From NCBI RefSeq assembly GCF_023544465.1, contig NZ_JALPVL010000009.1:398809-462808 (forward strand): a stretch of 64,000 nucleotides of DNA, in the 5' to 3' direction. The notes beneath the pieces were generated by a model. It was given only the letters and a program-made list of their open reading frames with translations. It did not search any database and was not told the DNA's origin. The DNA comes from Paractinoplanes maris (GTDB taxonomy: Bacteria > Actinomycetota > Actinomycetes > Mycobacteriales > Micromonosporaceae). Each line of letters opens with the position of its first letter. Positions within the stretch are counted from its first letter, which is position 1. Of this stretch, positions 32,028-40,657 are shown in pieces. A program made the position numbers and the translations under genes.

Positions 32028-33322
32028 GAGTCCAGAACGACCGGCAGCGCGTCGAGGCCGAAGACGATCGAGGCCCGGCGCAGCGGCAGGCTCGCCGGGT
32101 CGACCGCCGGGCGCATTGCCGGGAAGCGCCGGACCAGCGCCGGATAGGCCGTACGCAACTCCATCCGGGCCAGCTCGGCGCCGACACAGCGGTGCAACCC
32201 GTGCCCGAAGGCCAGGTGCGACCGGCTCGTCGCGCGGCCGGCGTCGATCCGGTCCATCCCCGGGCCCAGCACGGCATCCCGGTCGGCCCCGCTCAGCGAG
32301 CACATGACCAGGTCACCCGCCTTGATCGAGGCGCCGGCGAGCTCCAGGTCGCGGGCGGCGAACCGGGGGAACCCGACCTGCACCACGGTCAGGTAGCGCA
32401 GCAGCTCCTCGACCAGCGCGTCGGCCGGTTGACCGGACCGCAGCGGATCGGCCAGCTCGGGCTGGGTCATCAGCACCAGGGCGCCCAGCGCGAGCATGCT
32501 GGCGCTGGTCTCCAGCCCGCCGGTCAGCACCCCGTCGGCCAGCCCGGCCAGCTCCTGGTCGCCGAGCTCGTCGCCGTGGGCCCGGATCAGCGACCCGATC
32601 AGCCCGTCACCCGGGTGCCGGCGCTGGTCGGCGACCAGGCCGCGCAGATAGGCCCGGGACTCGTTGATGGCCTCGAGCGGAGCGTAGGCACCGTCGCCGA
32701 GGTCGAAGCGGGCGGTGCTGAACCGCTGCACGAGCGCGCGGTCGGCGTACGGGATCCCGAGCAGCTCGCAGATGGTGAGCGCGGGCACCGGCAGGGCGAA
32801 CTCCTGCAACAGGTCGACCGGGCCGTCGATCCCGGCCATCGCCTCGAGCCGGTCGGCCACAATGGACTCGATCCGTGGCTGCAGGCGGGCCAGCCGGTGC
32901 ATGGTGAACTCGGGCATGATCATGCGGCGCAGCCGGGTGTGCATCGGCGGGTCGGTCATGCCGAGGCCGCCGGGCTCGACGGCCGCCGTCAGCCCGACCC
33001 GCGCGGCGAACCGGCCGAAGTCGTTGCTGAACCCGTCCGGACTGCCCAGCACGGCCCGCACCGGCTCGTATCCCGTCACCAGCCAGGCCCGGACGCCCAA
33101 CGGCAACGGCAGCCGGCTGACCGGTGCCCGCTCGCGCCAGGCGGCCACCTGATCGACCGGGTCGAGGCCGTCCCGGAAGAGCGGGAACAGGGACTGGTCG
33201 GGCAGCCGCGACAGGCTGCCGCCGAAGGACACCGGGCCGGCCCCGGCGAACCGGCGGGCCACCCATCCGAGCAGTCGGAGGCGGACGGACGAAACCGTCG
33301 TACCGGCACTGGCGATGGGCAC
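32024..33322 (-). CDS. Cytochrome P450
   Basis: A 432-residue soluble P450. The heme-ligand motif is FGHGLHRCVG with cysteine at residue 379. The ExxR pair is in VEELLRYL, and the I-helix stretch is DGVLTGGLETSASM; the usual acidic residue before the conserved threonine is kept as glutamate (GLETS). RMIMPEFTMHRL marks the C-helix region. These features are those of bacterial class I P450s working with a ferredoxin and reductase, neither of which is encoded nearby. It is monocistronic and convergent with the DUF6807 operon (stop codons overlap). Substrate cannot be assigned. Confidence 0.94.
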   Translation of the reverse strand: MPIASAGTTVSSVRLRLLGWVARRFAGAGPVSFGGSLSRLPDQSLFPLFRDGLDPVDQVAAWRERAPVSRLPLPLGVRAWLVTGYEPVRAVLGSPDGFSNDFGRFAARVGLTAAVEPGGLGMTDPPMHTRLRRMIMPEFTMHRLARLQPRIESIVADRLEAMAGIDGPVDLLQEFALPVPALTICELLGIPYADRALVQRFSTARFDLGDGAYAPLEAINESRAYLRGLVADQRRHPGDGLIGSLIRAHGDELGDQELAGLADGVLTGGLETSASMLALGALVLMTQPELADPLRSGQPADALVEELLRYLTVVQVGFPRFAARDLELAGASIKAGDLVMCSLSGADRDAVLGPGMDRIDAGRATSRSHLAFGHGLHRCVGAELARMELRTAYPALVRRFPAMRPAVDPASLPLRRASIVFGLDALPVVLDS

Positions 33323-33418
33323 GTCGCCCTCCAGACAGCCGTTGTCCCCGTGTGGAACGGCTCGTCTGATAGTGGTCGCAAGATCTGGCCCGCGCAGTGA
33401 GGCCGATCACGACCGGTC

Positions 33419-34330
33419 TCAGAACCGGATCCGCGCGGCGATCGGCCGGTGGTCACTTCCGGTGCGGGGCAACGACCACAGCGACGTGACGGTCAGGCCG
33501 CGGGCCAGGATCTGGTCGATGCGGGCCACCGGCGCCCGGGCGGGCCAGCTGAAGGCGAACGCCGGGTGGGTGCGGAGCTGCTCGGTGACCGGCCGCAGGC
33601 CCCGATCCTGGACGGTGCCGTTGAGGTCGCCCAGCAGCAGCACCCGCTCGGTCGGCTCGGTTGTCAGGGCGGAACCGAGCCGGGCCGCGCTCTCGTCCCG
33701 GGGCCCGGTGGCAAAACCTTGCAACCCCATGCGTACGGAGGGAAGGTGCGCCACAAAGACGGCGACATCACCACCCGGGGTGCGAACCACCGCCCGCAGC
33801 CCCCGGTTCCAGTCGTCCCCGAAGGCCCGCGGCCGGATGTCGAGCGCTCCCTCCGCGACGAGGGGATAACGCGACCACAACGCCACCGTGCCGTACGCGG
33901 CGCGATAGGGGTAGGCCGCACCGAACGCCGCCGCATACGTGGGAAGGACTTCCGGGAGCACCTCGCCCAGCGCCACCAGATCGGGCGACACCCGCAGCAG
34001 CTCCCGCACCGTGCCGGCCGGATCGGGATTCTCGTCGCTCGCGTTGTGCTGCACCGCGATCAGGTCGTGCCGGTCATCGTCGGGCAGCAGCACCGGCCCG
34101 AAGACGACCATCCAGGCGACCAGCGGCAGCAACACCGCCGGCAGCGCCACCGCGGGCCGCCGCCACCAGCCCAGCACCGCCAGCACCGGAATGCTCAAAC
34201 CCGACCACGGTAGGAACGTCTCCACGATGCTGCCCGGGTTCCCGCTCACCTCCGGGATGAGCCGATGCCCCACCACCACCCCGGCCACCAGCACAGCTGC
34301 CGCCGCCACCCCGTATCCCCGCCCGCGCAC
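33419..34330 (-). CDS. VanJ-like membrane protein with endonuclease/exonuclease/phosphatase domain
   Basis: A 303-residue protein with about three N-terminal transmembrane helices (residues 6-95, including VAAAAVLVAGVVVG and VALPAVLLPLVAWMVVFG), followed by an EEP-fold domain. EEP motifs are visible: HNASDEN, LVALGEV, FVAHLPS, LLLGDLNGT and GSDHRPI at the C terminus. This layout matches VanJ/StaP-like proteins of Streptomyces and Actinoplanes. VanJ confers resistance to teicoplanin-like glycopeptides and is thought to be an extracytoplasmic undecaprenyl-pyrophosphate phosphatase. Start GTG is not certain; other GTGs lie about 11 codons upstream. Resistance function is inference from architecture. 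Confidence 0.82.
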   Translation of the reverse strand: MRGRGYGVAAAAVLVAGVVVGHRLIPEVSGNPGSIVETFLPWSGLSIPVLAVLGWWRRPAVALPAVLLPLVAWMVVFGPVLLPDDDRHDLIAVQHNASDENPDPAGTVRELLRVSPDLVALGEVLPEVLPTYAAAFGAAYPYRAAYGTVALWSRYPLVAEGALDIRPRAFGDDWNRGLRAVVRTPGGDVAVFVAHLPSVRMGLQGFATGPRDESAARLGSALTTEPTERVLLLGDLNGTVQDRGLRPVTEQLRTHPAFAFSWPARAPVARIDQILARGLTVTSLWSLPRTGSDHRPIAARIRF

Positions 34331-34402
34331 CGATGGATCGTCGCAGCACCGCACAACCCGGGCGTTTGCTGTGGCGCGCCGGCTCTTGGCAGGATCGACC
34401 GA

Positions 34403-34918
34403 ATGACATGGACAGCCCCGGATGTGGAACGCCCCCTTCCTCCTCGGCCGGCGAAGGAGAGGGAGAGCCTGGACGGCTTCCTCGAGCTGCACCGCGCGAC
34501 TCTGCTGCACAAGTGCGCCGGCCTGGACGGCGAGCAGTTGACCCGTCGCCCGGTCCCGTCGTCCCGGCTGTCGTTGCTGGGCCTGGTGCGGCACCTGACC
34601 GAGGTGGAGCGCATCTGGTTCCGCTTCCGCTTCGCGGGCGAGCCGTTGGGGCCGCTCTACGAGGGCGTGCCGGACGCCGACTTCGAGCTGGTCGACGCCG
34701 CGCGGGCGGAGCAGGACCTCGCCACGTATCTCGAGCAGGTCGAGATCGTCCGCCGGACCGTCCGCGACCGGCCGTTGGACGAGACGTTCGTCTTCGGGAA
34801 GGAGCGGAAGACGTGCGACCTGCGATGGGTGTATGTGCACATGATCGAGGAGTACGCGCGGCACAACGGCCATGCCGACCTCATCCGGGAGCTCATCGAC
34901 GGAACGACCGGCAGCTGA
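34403..34918 (+). CDS. DinB-family protein (DUF664)
   Basis: A 171-residue four-helix-bundle protein of the DinB/YfiT superfamily. The metal-binding histidines are present: LVRHLTEVE in the first half and YARHNGHADLI near the end. The N-terminal segment LHRATLLHKCAGLDGEQLTRR is typical of the DUF664 subgroup, whose members are putative metal-dependent thiol S-transferases using mycothiol or bacillithiol. ATG chosen at the start of the conserved region; an in-frame start 46 codons upstream has no support. It ends 15 bp before the convergent MFS gene. Confidence 0.88.
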   Translation: MTWTAPDVERPLPPRPAKERESLDGFLELHRATLLHKCAGLDGEQLTRRPVPSSRLSLLGLVRHLTEVERIWFRFRFAGEPLGPLYEGVPDADFELVDAARAEQDLATYLEQVEIVRRTVRDRPLDETFVFGKERKTCDLRWVYVHMIEEYARHNGHADLIRELIDGTTGS

Positions 34919-34933
34919 GTCCCGGCCGCTCGG

Positions 34934-36187
34934 CTACGCCGTCTGTGGCACCCGGATGACGCCGTTGCGGGGGGTCCGGGTGACCCAGGCCAGGATCGGG
35001 CCGGTGGCCGCGGCGGCGAGGGCGAAGATACCGGCGATCACCCACCAGCCCCAGCCGCCGGTGTGGATGGCCAGGAAGGTCAGCGAGGCGGGGCCGAGCA
35101 TCTTGGAGACGCCGCCCACCGATTTGCTGGCTCCCATATAGGCGCCTCGCTGCTCGGGAGGCGGGATCTCGGTCTGCAGATACCACTGGGCGCCCGACAT
35201 CCACAGCTCGGTCGCGGTGACCAGCACGATCGAGAGGGCCAGCAGGCCGATCGTGACCCAGCCGTGGGTGGAGCCGCTGAGGGCGAGCACCGGGCAGGCG
35301 ACCACGCTGGCCAGGGCGGCCCAGCGCAGCATCCGGGTCGAGCCGGCGATGCTGTCGGCGCCGCGGGTGGCCCGCACCTGCAACGCCACGGCCATCACCG
35401 TGTTGAGGGCGAACAGCGCGCCCAGCAACGGCTTCGGGGCGTCGGTCATCGTGATCGCCCACAACGGGATCACCTCGCCGAACAACGTCGCGTTCAGCCA
35501 CAGCACGCCGAAGAGCCCGGCCAGGGCCGTGTACGGGTGGTCACGCAGCACACCCCACGGGCTGGGCCGCGACCCGGCGGCGACCGGATCGGCGTGGACC
35601 GCGGGCATCCGGGCCACAAAGATCGCGTTCAGCACGAGCCCGACCGCGTTGGCCAGCACCAGGGTCAGCAGGCCGGCCCGCGAGTCGAGGGCGAGCGCGG
35701 CCGCGCCGAGCCCCGAGCCGACGGTGAAGCCGACGTTGAGGTACGCCCGGTTGAATGCCATCGCCCGCACCCGGTCCTCCCGCGGCAGCGCGGCCGCCGT
35801 GTAGACCATCCGTCCCGAGTTGGCCAGCGTGTCGGCCACCGCTTCGGCCGCGATGACCAGCAGGAACGTCCAGAATCCGCCCGCGAACGGGTACGCCGCG
35901 AACGCCGCCGCCCCGGCCAGCGCGCCGATCACCCAGGCCCGCTGCCCGCCGACCCGGTCGGCCAGGTGACCCAGCGGCAGCGAGCCGAGCAACCCGATCA
36001 GCCCGGCCAATGAGAAACCGAGCCCCACCTGCACCGGCGTCAGTCCCACATAGAGCGTGAAGAACACCACGCTGCCGGTCAGGTAGGTGCCGCTGCCGAC
36101 CCCGAGCACCGCCGACTGGGTGGCCAGCCGTCTCGGCAGCCCGGGCGGCGGCAGGACTTTCTCGATCGACCTTCGTAAGTCCCCCAT
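34934..36187 (-). CDS. Major facilitator superfamily transporter
   Basis: A 417-residue protein with about twelve hydrophobic segments. The A-like motif between helices 2 and 3 reads GHLADRVGGQRAWV, which fits the MFS GxLaDrxGrkr signature. AYLNVGFTVGSGLGAAAL resembles the antiporter motif C region. The second half is separated by a cytoplasmic loop near residue 200 (ARMPAVHADPVAAGSRPSPW). Such proteins in actinobacteria are usually drug/proton antiporters; the substrate is unknown. The LysR gene lies upstream on the same strand with a 42-bp gap, so the two may be co-transcribed. Confidence 0.9.
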   Translation of the reverse strand: MGDLRRSIEKVLPPPGLPRRLATQSAVLGVGSGTYLTGSVVFFTLYVGLTPVQVGLGFSLAGLIGLLGSLPLGHLADRVGGQRAWVIGALAGAAAFAAYPFAGGFWTFLLVIAAEAVADTLANSGRMVYTAAALPREDRVRAMAFNRAYLNVGFTVGSGLGAAALALDSRAGLLTLVLANAVGLVLNAIFVARMPAVHADPVAAGSRPSPWGVLRDHPYTALAGLFGVLWLNATLFGEVIPLWAITMTDAPKPLLGALFALNTVMAVALQVRATRGADSIAGSTRMLRWAALASVVACPVLALSGSTHGWVTIGLLALSIVLVTATELWMSGAQWYLQTEIPPPEQRGAYMGASKSVGGVSKMLGPASLTFLAIHTGGWGWWVIAGIFALAAAATGPILAWVTRTPRNGVIRVPQTA

Positions 36188-36229
36188 GCCTCGATCGCAA
36201 CATGATCATCGATGGGCGCGCAACTCGAT

Positions 36230-37129
36230 TCAGCCGCCGAGGACGCCGGCGAAGGCGGCGCGTACTTGGTCGCGCAGCCAGGTGTGGGCCGGGTCGGTGT
36301 CGTGGCGCTGATGCCAGCCGCAGATGATCGGCGGGGCCGGCAGGGAGAACGGCAGTGGCAGGGTGACCAGCCCGAACGCCTCGGCCAGCGGGCGCCAGGT
36401 CAGTTCGGGAGCGGTCAGCACGGCGTCGGAGCGGGCGATGAGGTGCGCCGCGGTGGCGATCGTGCCGACCGTGGCCAGGACGCGCCGCCGCCGGTCGTGC
36501 GCCTCGAGAATGGCATCGACTGGGTCGGTGAGCCGGCCGCGACGGGACACCAGCACGTGCGGCTGGGCCGCGTAGGCGTCCAGATCAAGCCCGCCGGCGT
36601 ACGGGTGATCCCGGCGCACCAGCACGGCGAACCGGTCGTGGCCGACGGTCTCGTGGCGGATCTCGGGCCGCGCCGGCACGTCGGCCCCGATCTCCAGGTC
36701 GACCCGGCCGTGCCGCAGCTCGTCGGTGTCGACCGCCGCCTCGGCCAGGAACCGCAGGCGTACGCCGGGAGCGTGCTCGGCCACGTCGGCCATCAGTGGC
36801 GGCGCGAGCGCGGTGGCCAGCGCGTCGTGGCACTGCAGGGTGAAGACCCGGTCGAGTCCGCCCAGGTCCAGCTCCCGGCTCGGCGCCAGCACGTCGTGGG
36901 CCTGACGCAGCAGCTCACCGACCTGGTCGCGCACGGCCAAGGCGTACGGGGTCGGGGTCATCGTCCGCCCGGTGCGCACCAGGATGTCGTCGCCGGTCAG
37001 CTTGCGGAGCCGGCCGAGGTTGCGGCTCACCGCGGGCGACGACAGCCGCAGCCGCTGGGCCGCCCCGGCCACGCTGCCCTCCTCGAGCAGCGCGTCCAGC
37101 GCCGTGAGCAGGTTCAAATCCAGTTGCAT
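36230..37129 (-). CDS. LysR-family transcriptional regulator
   Basis: A 299-residue LysR regulator. The N-terminal winged helix is LNLLTALDALLEEGSVAGAAQRLRLSSPAVSR, continuing into LGRLRKLTGDDILVRTGR. The effector domain (about residues 90-290) shows LRHGRVDLEIGADVP and TVGTIATAAHLIARSD. It is divergent from the IMPase-like gene, with a 66-bp gap holding CAACGTTG (37150) and TGGACTTAATCCA (37161), small inverted repeats of the kind LysR proteins bind. LysR genes usually regulate the divergent gene, so the IMPase-like/NmrA-like pair is the most likely target. Inducer is unknown. Confidence 0.92.
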   Translation of the reverse strand: MQLDLNLLTALDALLEEGSVAGAAQRLRLSSPAVSRNLGRLRKLTGDDILVRTGRTMTPTPYALAVRDQVGELLRQAHDVLAPSRELDLGGLDRVFTLQCHDALATALAPPLMADVAEHAPGVRLRFLAEAAVDTDELRHGRVDLEIGADVPARPEIRHETVGHDRFAVLVRRDHPYAGGLDLDAYAAQPHVLVSRRGRLTDPVDAILEAHDRRRRVLATVGTIATAAHLIARSDAVLTAPELTWRPLAEAFGLVTLPLPFSLPAPPIICGWHQRHDTDPAHTWLRDQVRAAFAGVLGG

Positions 37130-37195
37130 GGTGGTAAATCGTAACCTAACAACGTTGCACTGGACTTAATCCAGGCCCGCGGTGACAGTGGACGC

Positions 37196-37969
37196 ATGCA
37201 GGAACTCCTGGCAACAGTCATCGCCACCGTCCACACCGCCGCCGAAAAGATCAACCGCGCCGGCCCGCCGCCCCTCGATCGCGAGGAGCTGTTCGCGGCG
37301 TTGCGCGCCAACGACGAAGCCGTGGCCGGCGTGCTCCAGCCCATCCTGACCGAGGCGCTGCCCGGCTCCCGCTGGACCACCGACGAGCACGGCTCCGGCC
37401 CGATGCCCGACGGTGACTGGTGGGTCGTCGACCCGGTCGGCGGCAACATGAACGCGGTGCAGGGGATGCCCGACCACAACATCGGGGTGAGCCTGGTGCG
37501 CGACGGCCGGCCCGAGCTCGCCGTCCTGCACGCGCCGGCCACCGGGGAGACGTTCAGTGCGATCGCCGGGGGCGGCGCGTTCCTCGACGACGTACCCGTG
37601 CGGGTCTCGGCCAAGACCGACCTGAGCCTGGCCCTGACCGGGACCGGCCAGGCGAAACCGCGCCAGGAGCGGGCCTACGCCGAGCGGGCCGGCGCGGCCA
37701 TCGCCGCGATGATGCAACAGGCCTTGTACGTGCGAGCCTCGGTGCCCGTCGGTCAGCAGCTCGCCCAGGTCGCGGCCGGCCGCATGGACGCGCACTGGCA
37801 GTTCGACAACCTGCGCTCGCACATCGCCCCCGTCCTGCTCGTCCAGGAGGCCGGCGGCACCGTCACCGACCTCGACGGCAAACCCTGGCAGATCACGAGC
37901 GACGGCTACCTGGCCGCCGCACCCGGCGTGCACGCCGCCGCCCTCGACGTCCTCCGGCCGCTGCGATGA
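37196..37969 (+). CDS. IMPase-fold protein with altered metal-binding motifs
   Basis: A 257-residue member of the inositol monophosphatase superfamily by overall pattern: WWVVDPVGGNMNAVQGMP, TGETFSAIAGGGAFLDD and LLVQEAGGTVTDLDG. Key residues differ from a working IMPase. The first-site motif DPxDGTxN is DPVGGNMN here, so the second aspartate is glycine. The upstream Glu pair is DEHG. The WDxAA motif is FDNLRSHIAP. The protein may bind a ligand without hydrolysing it, or catalyse another reaction. It overlaps the next gene (ATGA) and is divergent from a LysR gene. Compare the normal IMPase-family protein encoded near 9.5-10.3 kb. Confidence 0.85.
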   Translation: MQELLATVIATVHTAAEKINRAGPPPLDREELFAALRANDEAVAGVLQPILTEALPGSRWTTDEHGSGPMPDGDWWVVDPVGGNMNAVQGMPDHNIGVSLVRDGRPELAVLHAPATGETFSAIAGGGAFLDDVPVRVSAKTDLSLALTGTGQAKPRQERAYAERAGAAIAAMMQQALYVRASVPVGQQLAQVAAGRMDAHWQFDNLRSHIAPVLLVQEAGGTVTDLDGKPWQITSDGYLAAAPGVHAAALDVLRPLR

Positions 37970-38622
37970 CCGGCCCGGAAGCGACCGGCCCGGAAGCGAC
38001 CGGCCTGGAGATCACCGTGCTGGCCGCCTCGGGTGGGACCGGCCTCGAGCTGACCCGCCAGGCGCTCGCGCGCGGGCACCGGGTCGTGGCCATCGCCCGC
38101 ACACCGGGGCGCATCGCCGTCCCCGACTCGCCCCACCTGCTCAAGGTGGCCGCCGACGTGCGCGATGCGGACGGCATCGCCGCCGCCCTGCGCGGGCGCG
38201 CGATCGTGGTGTCCGGGCTCGGCGTGGCCCGCCGCGAGAAGGCGGGCGCGCTCACCGCCGGGGCCCGAGCCGTCACCCAGGCCCGCCCGGACCGGGTCGT
38301 CTGGCTCGGTGCCTTCGGCACCGGTGCGTCCGCCCCGGCCACCAGCCGGCTCAACCGGGCGCTGCTGCGGCTGCTCGGCGACCAGATCGCCGACAAGGTC
38401 ACCGCGGACACGGCCGTGCTCGACGCGGGCGGCACCGTCTTCCACGCGGGCATGCTGTCGGACGGCCCGCTCAGCCCGGCCCGCCGCACGACCGGCCTGC
38501 GGGACGCCCCGAAAACGCTGCTACCGGCTCGGATCAGCCGGGCCACGGTCGCCGCGGCCATGCTCGACGAGGCCGAGAACCCGGCCCACGCCGGCGCCAT
38601 CGCCGTCCCCCTGCCGCGCTAA
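37966..38622 (+). CDS. NAD(P)H-binding protein, NmrA/atypical SDR type
   Basis: A 218-residue Rossmann protein. After a short N-terminal repeat (GPEATGPEATG) it has ITVLAASGGTGLELTRQAL, an atypical-SDR glycine motif, then GHRVVAIARTPGRI, VSGLGVARREKAG and RPDRVVWLGAFGTG. These are features of the NmrA/NAD(P)H-azoreductase-like group, which act as redox sensors or reductases. The ATG overlaps the stop of the IMPase-like gene, so the two are co-translated. Its stop codon overlaps that of the convergent S41-type gene (shared CTAA). Substrate is unknown. Confidence 0.85.
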   Translation: MTGPEATGPEATGLEITVLAASGGTGLELTRQALARGHRVVAIARTPGRIAVPDSPHLLKVAADVRDADGIAAALRGRAIVVSGLGVARREKAGALTAGARAVTQARPDRVVWLGAFGTGASAPATSRLNRALLRLLGDQIADKVTADTAVLDAGGTVFHAGMLSDGPLSPARRTTGLRDAPKTLLPARISRATVAAAMLDEAENPAHAGAIAVPLPR

Positions 38623-40493
38623 TCGGCCAGCGTCTCCAGCGGCTGCAGCGTGTCACCCCGGCGGACGAAAGTCCGGAGCGCGACCACCTCGCCCGCGTCG
38701 AACCCCCGTACGCGAACCAGCCCGGCCCCTCCGCAGTCGACCACCTCGACCGGCCCCGGGTTGCCGCCCAGGTCGGCGCTGTAGCGGGGTCGTCCGTCCA
38801 CCTCGAAGTCGGCCCGTTCGACGCCGAGAACCGCGAAGACCGCGGTGATCGACCCCTCGGCCTCCGACAGCGTCACGTCGAAGCGGCGGGCCGGCGACTT
38901 CTCGAGCAGCTCGACGGCCGCCACCATCAGGTCGGCGTCGTCGTGCAGGATGTCGCGCCGGGTGCTGTGGTGGACCTCGTCGGGCACCACGCCGTAGTCC
39001 TCCAGCGGCGTGCCGGCGTTGGCCCCGACCCGCAGCACCCGCCGGATGACCAGCGACAACCCGGCGCCCAGAGGCAGCGGCTGGAACGGCACGTCGGCCT
39101 GGCCGGCCAGCGCGCCGATCAGGTCGCCCAGCTGCCAGACGTTGCCGCCGCCGGCGCCGGTGTTGCCGTCGGTGCCCAGCACCCGGCCGAGGGCGTTGTC
39201 CTGGAAGCCCGCGGCGAAGATGTCGGTGGCCGAGTAGCAGCGGGCGTCGGTCAGCAGCACGACCGGGCCGAAATAGGACTGCGGGACCGCCTCGAACCAC
39301 TCCCGCTCGGTGAACGGGAGACCGGCCGAGTAGGGCGCGCCGGACTCCAGCGACTGCTCCATCGACCGCAGCCACGGGCGCAGGCTCTCGTTGGTGCGGC
39401 ACAGCCGCAGGTTGAGCGCGGTCGCCGCGAACTGGGCGGGCTCCGGCTCGACCGGACGCGCGCTGAGCGCCTGGAGGCAGAGCTCGGCGGCCACCACCGC
39501 GCCGCCGCCGTTGCCGCGCACGTCGAGCACGAGGCCGTCCGGTGGCAGCGCGGTCAGCAGCCGGGCGAACTCGCGCACGAAGCCGACGATCCCGCTCGCG
39601 GTCGGCATGAACGTGCGCACCCGCAGGTGCCCGATCGTCCGGCCGCCCACGGTCACCCGGCGGGCCTCGAAGACCGTCGTCAGCTCGGGGACGACCGGCA
39701 CGGCGGCGGGGTCCGCGGTGGCGGCCAGCCCGGCCAGCGCGTCGGGAGCGAACAGCGCGGCGCGCAGGCGGGCGAGCTGGGCCGCTTCGACGTCCACGCC
39801 GAGCGGTGTGCCGGCCGGCGGCGACACCGCGGACTCGATCGGCGTCGCGCTCCACCGCAGCCGGATCTGCCGGCTCTGCTGCTGGGCGTCCAGATAACAC
39901 AGATCGATCCATTCCTCGTCCGGCGGGGCGGCGAAGGCCAGCGACCGTACGGTGAACATCTGCACCGCCCGGGCATGCCGCGCGTCGGCGTTGGCCCCCG
40001 GCAGCCGCTCGGCGAAGCGGTCGACGGCGCGGGCGATCGGCACCCCGTTCCAGTGCGTCACCTCGACGCCGAAGCGGAACGCCTGATCGTCCAGCTCGGG
40101 CAGGTCGGCCTGGCGGCGGCTGACCAGGTAGCGCCGGCGGCCGTCCTCGGCGAACTCCTTGAGCAGGAACGGCAGGAACACCGCGACACCGTTGAACGGC
40201 TGCGGCAACGTGTAGCGGGTGTGCAGGTCGCGCAGCGAGTTGAAGACATCGAGCACTTCGAGGTGAGTCTGCCATTCCCGCTCCGGGTCGCCGTCGCGGC
40301 CGAGGCGCTGCCGGAGCAACCGCAGGCGCTGCAACGGGTTGATGCCGTAACGGGCCACCTTGAACGGCAGCAGCGCGTAGTTCTGCTCGAGCAGCAGCAG
40401 TGCCTGGTCGACGATCAGCCGCCGCTGGACCGGGGTGAGCCGGCCGGCCTCGGTCGTGCCGAGAAAGTCGGTGAGCGACGTCGCCTGTGTCAT
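38619..40493 (-). CDS. S41-family (tail-specific protease-like) protein
   Basis: A 624-residue protein with no signal peptide. The S41 core is visible as DGLVLDVRGNGGGAVVAAELCL (about residue 310-330) and LLTDARCYSATDIFAAGFQDN, with S421 in the position of the catalytic serine. The lysine that normally completes the Ser-Lys dyad, expected in a GxKTxG-like turn about 25 residues later, is not obvious: the sequence there is GRVLGTDGNTGAGG. The N-terminal ~200 residues (LVDQALLLLEQNYALLPFKVARYGIN) look like a conserved helical domain. Start ATG was chosen at MTQATSL; the frame is open 35 codons upstream. Confidence 0.8.
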   Translation of the reverse strand: MTQATSLTDFLGTTEAGRLTPVQRRLIVDQALLLLEQNYALLPFKVARYGINPLQRLRLLRQRLGRDGDPEREWQTHLEVLDVFNSLRDLHTRYTLPQPFNGVAVFLPFLLKEFAEDGRRRYLVSRRQADLPELDDQAFRFGVEVTHWNGVPIARAVDRFAERLPGANADARHARAVQMFTVRSLAFAAPPDEEWIDLCYLDAQQQSRQIRLRWSATPIESAVSPPAGTPLGVDVEAAQLARLRAALFAPDALAGLAATADPAAVPVVPELTTVFEARRVTVGGRTIGHLRVRTFMPTASGIVGFVREFARLLTALPPDGLVLDVRGNGGGAVVAAELCLQALSARPVEPEPAQFAATALNLRLCRTNESLRPWLRSMEQSLESGAPYSAGLPFTEREWFEAVPQSYFGPVVLLTDARCYSATDIFAAGFQDNALGRVLGTDGNTGAGGGNVWQLGDLIGALAGQADVPFQPLPLGAGLSLVIRRVLRVGANAGTPLEDYGVVPDEVHHSTRRDILHDDADLMVAAVELLEKSPARRFDVTLSEAEGSITAVFAVLGVERADFEVDGRPRYSADLGGNPGPVEVVDCGGAGLVRVRGFDAGEVVALRTFVRRGDTLQPLETLAD

Positions 40494-40615
40494 CTCCGCA
40501 GCGTAGGACCGTTCCCACGCGCTGCGGCTGTCCGATCGGCGACGCCCCCGACTGCGTGCTCGCCCAGGCCAACAACAGCCTGGTCCGGACACGCGCAAGA
40601 ACCAGGGTTGATCGC

Positions 40616-40653
40616 ACGCGGGCCGGGCGGCCTCACAGCCGCCCGGCCCGCGT
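40616..40653 (-). terminator. Strong hairpin terminator after the SDR/SnoaL-like pair
   Basis: A perfect 16-bp stem (ACGCGGGCCGGGCGGC and its complement) with a 6-base loop lies 5 bp beyond the stop codon of the SnoaL-like gene on the minus strand. Confidence 0.85.
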
Positions 40654-40657
40654 CTGA

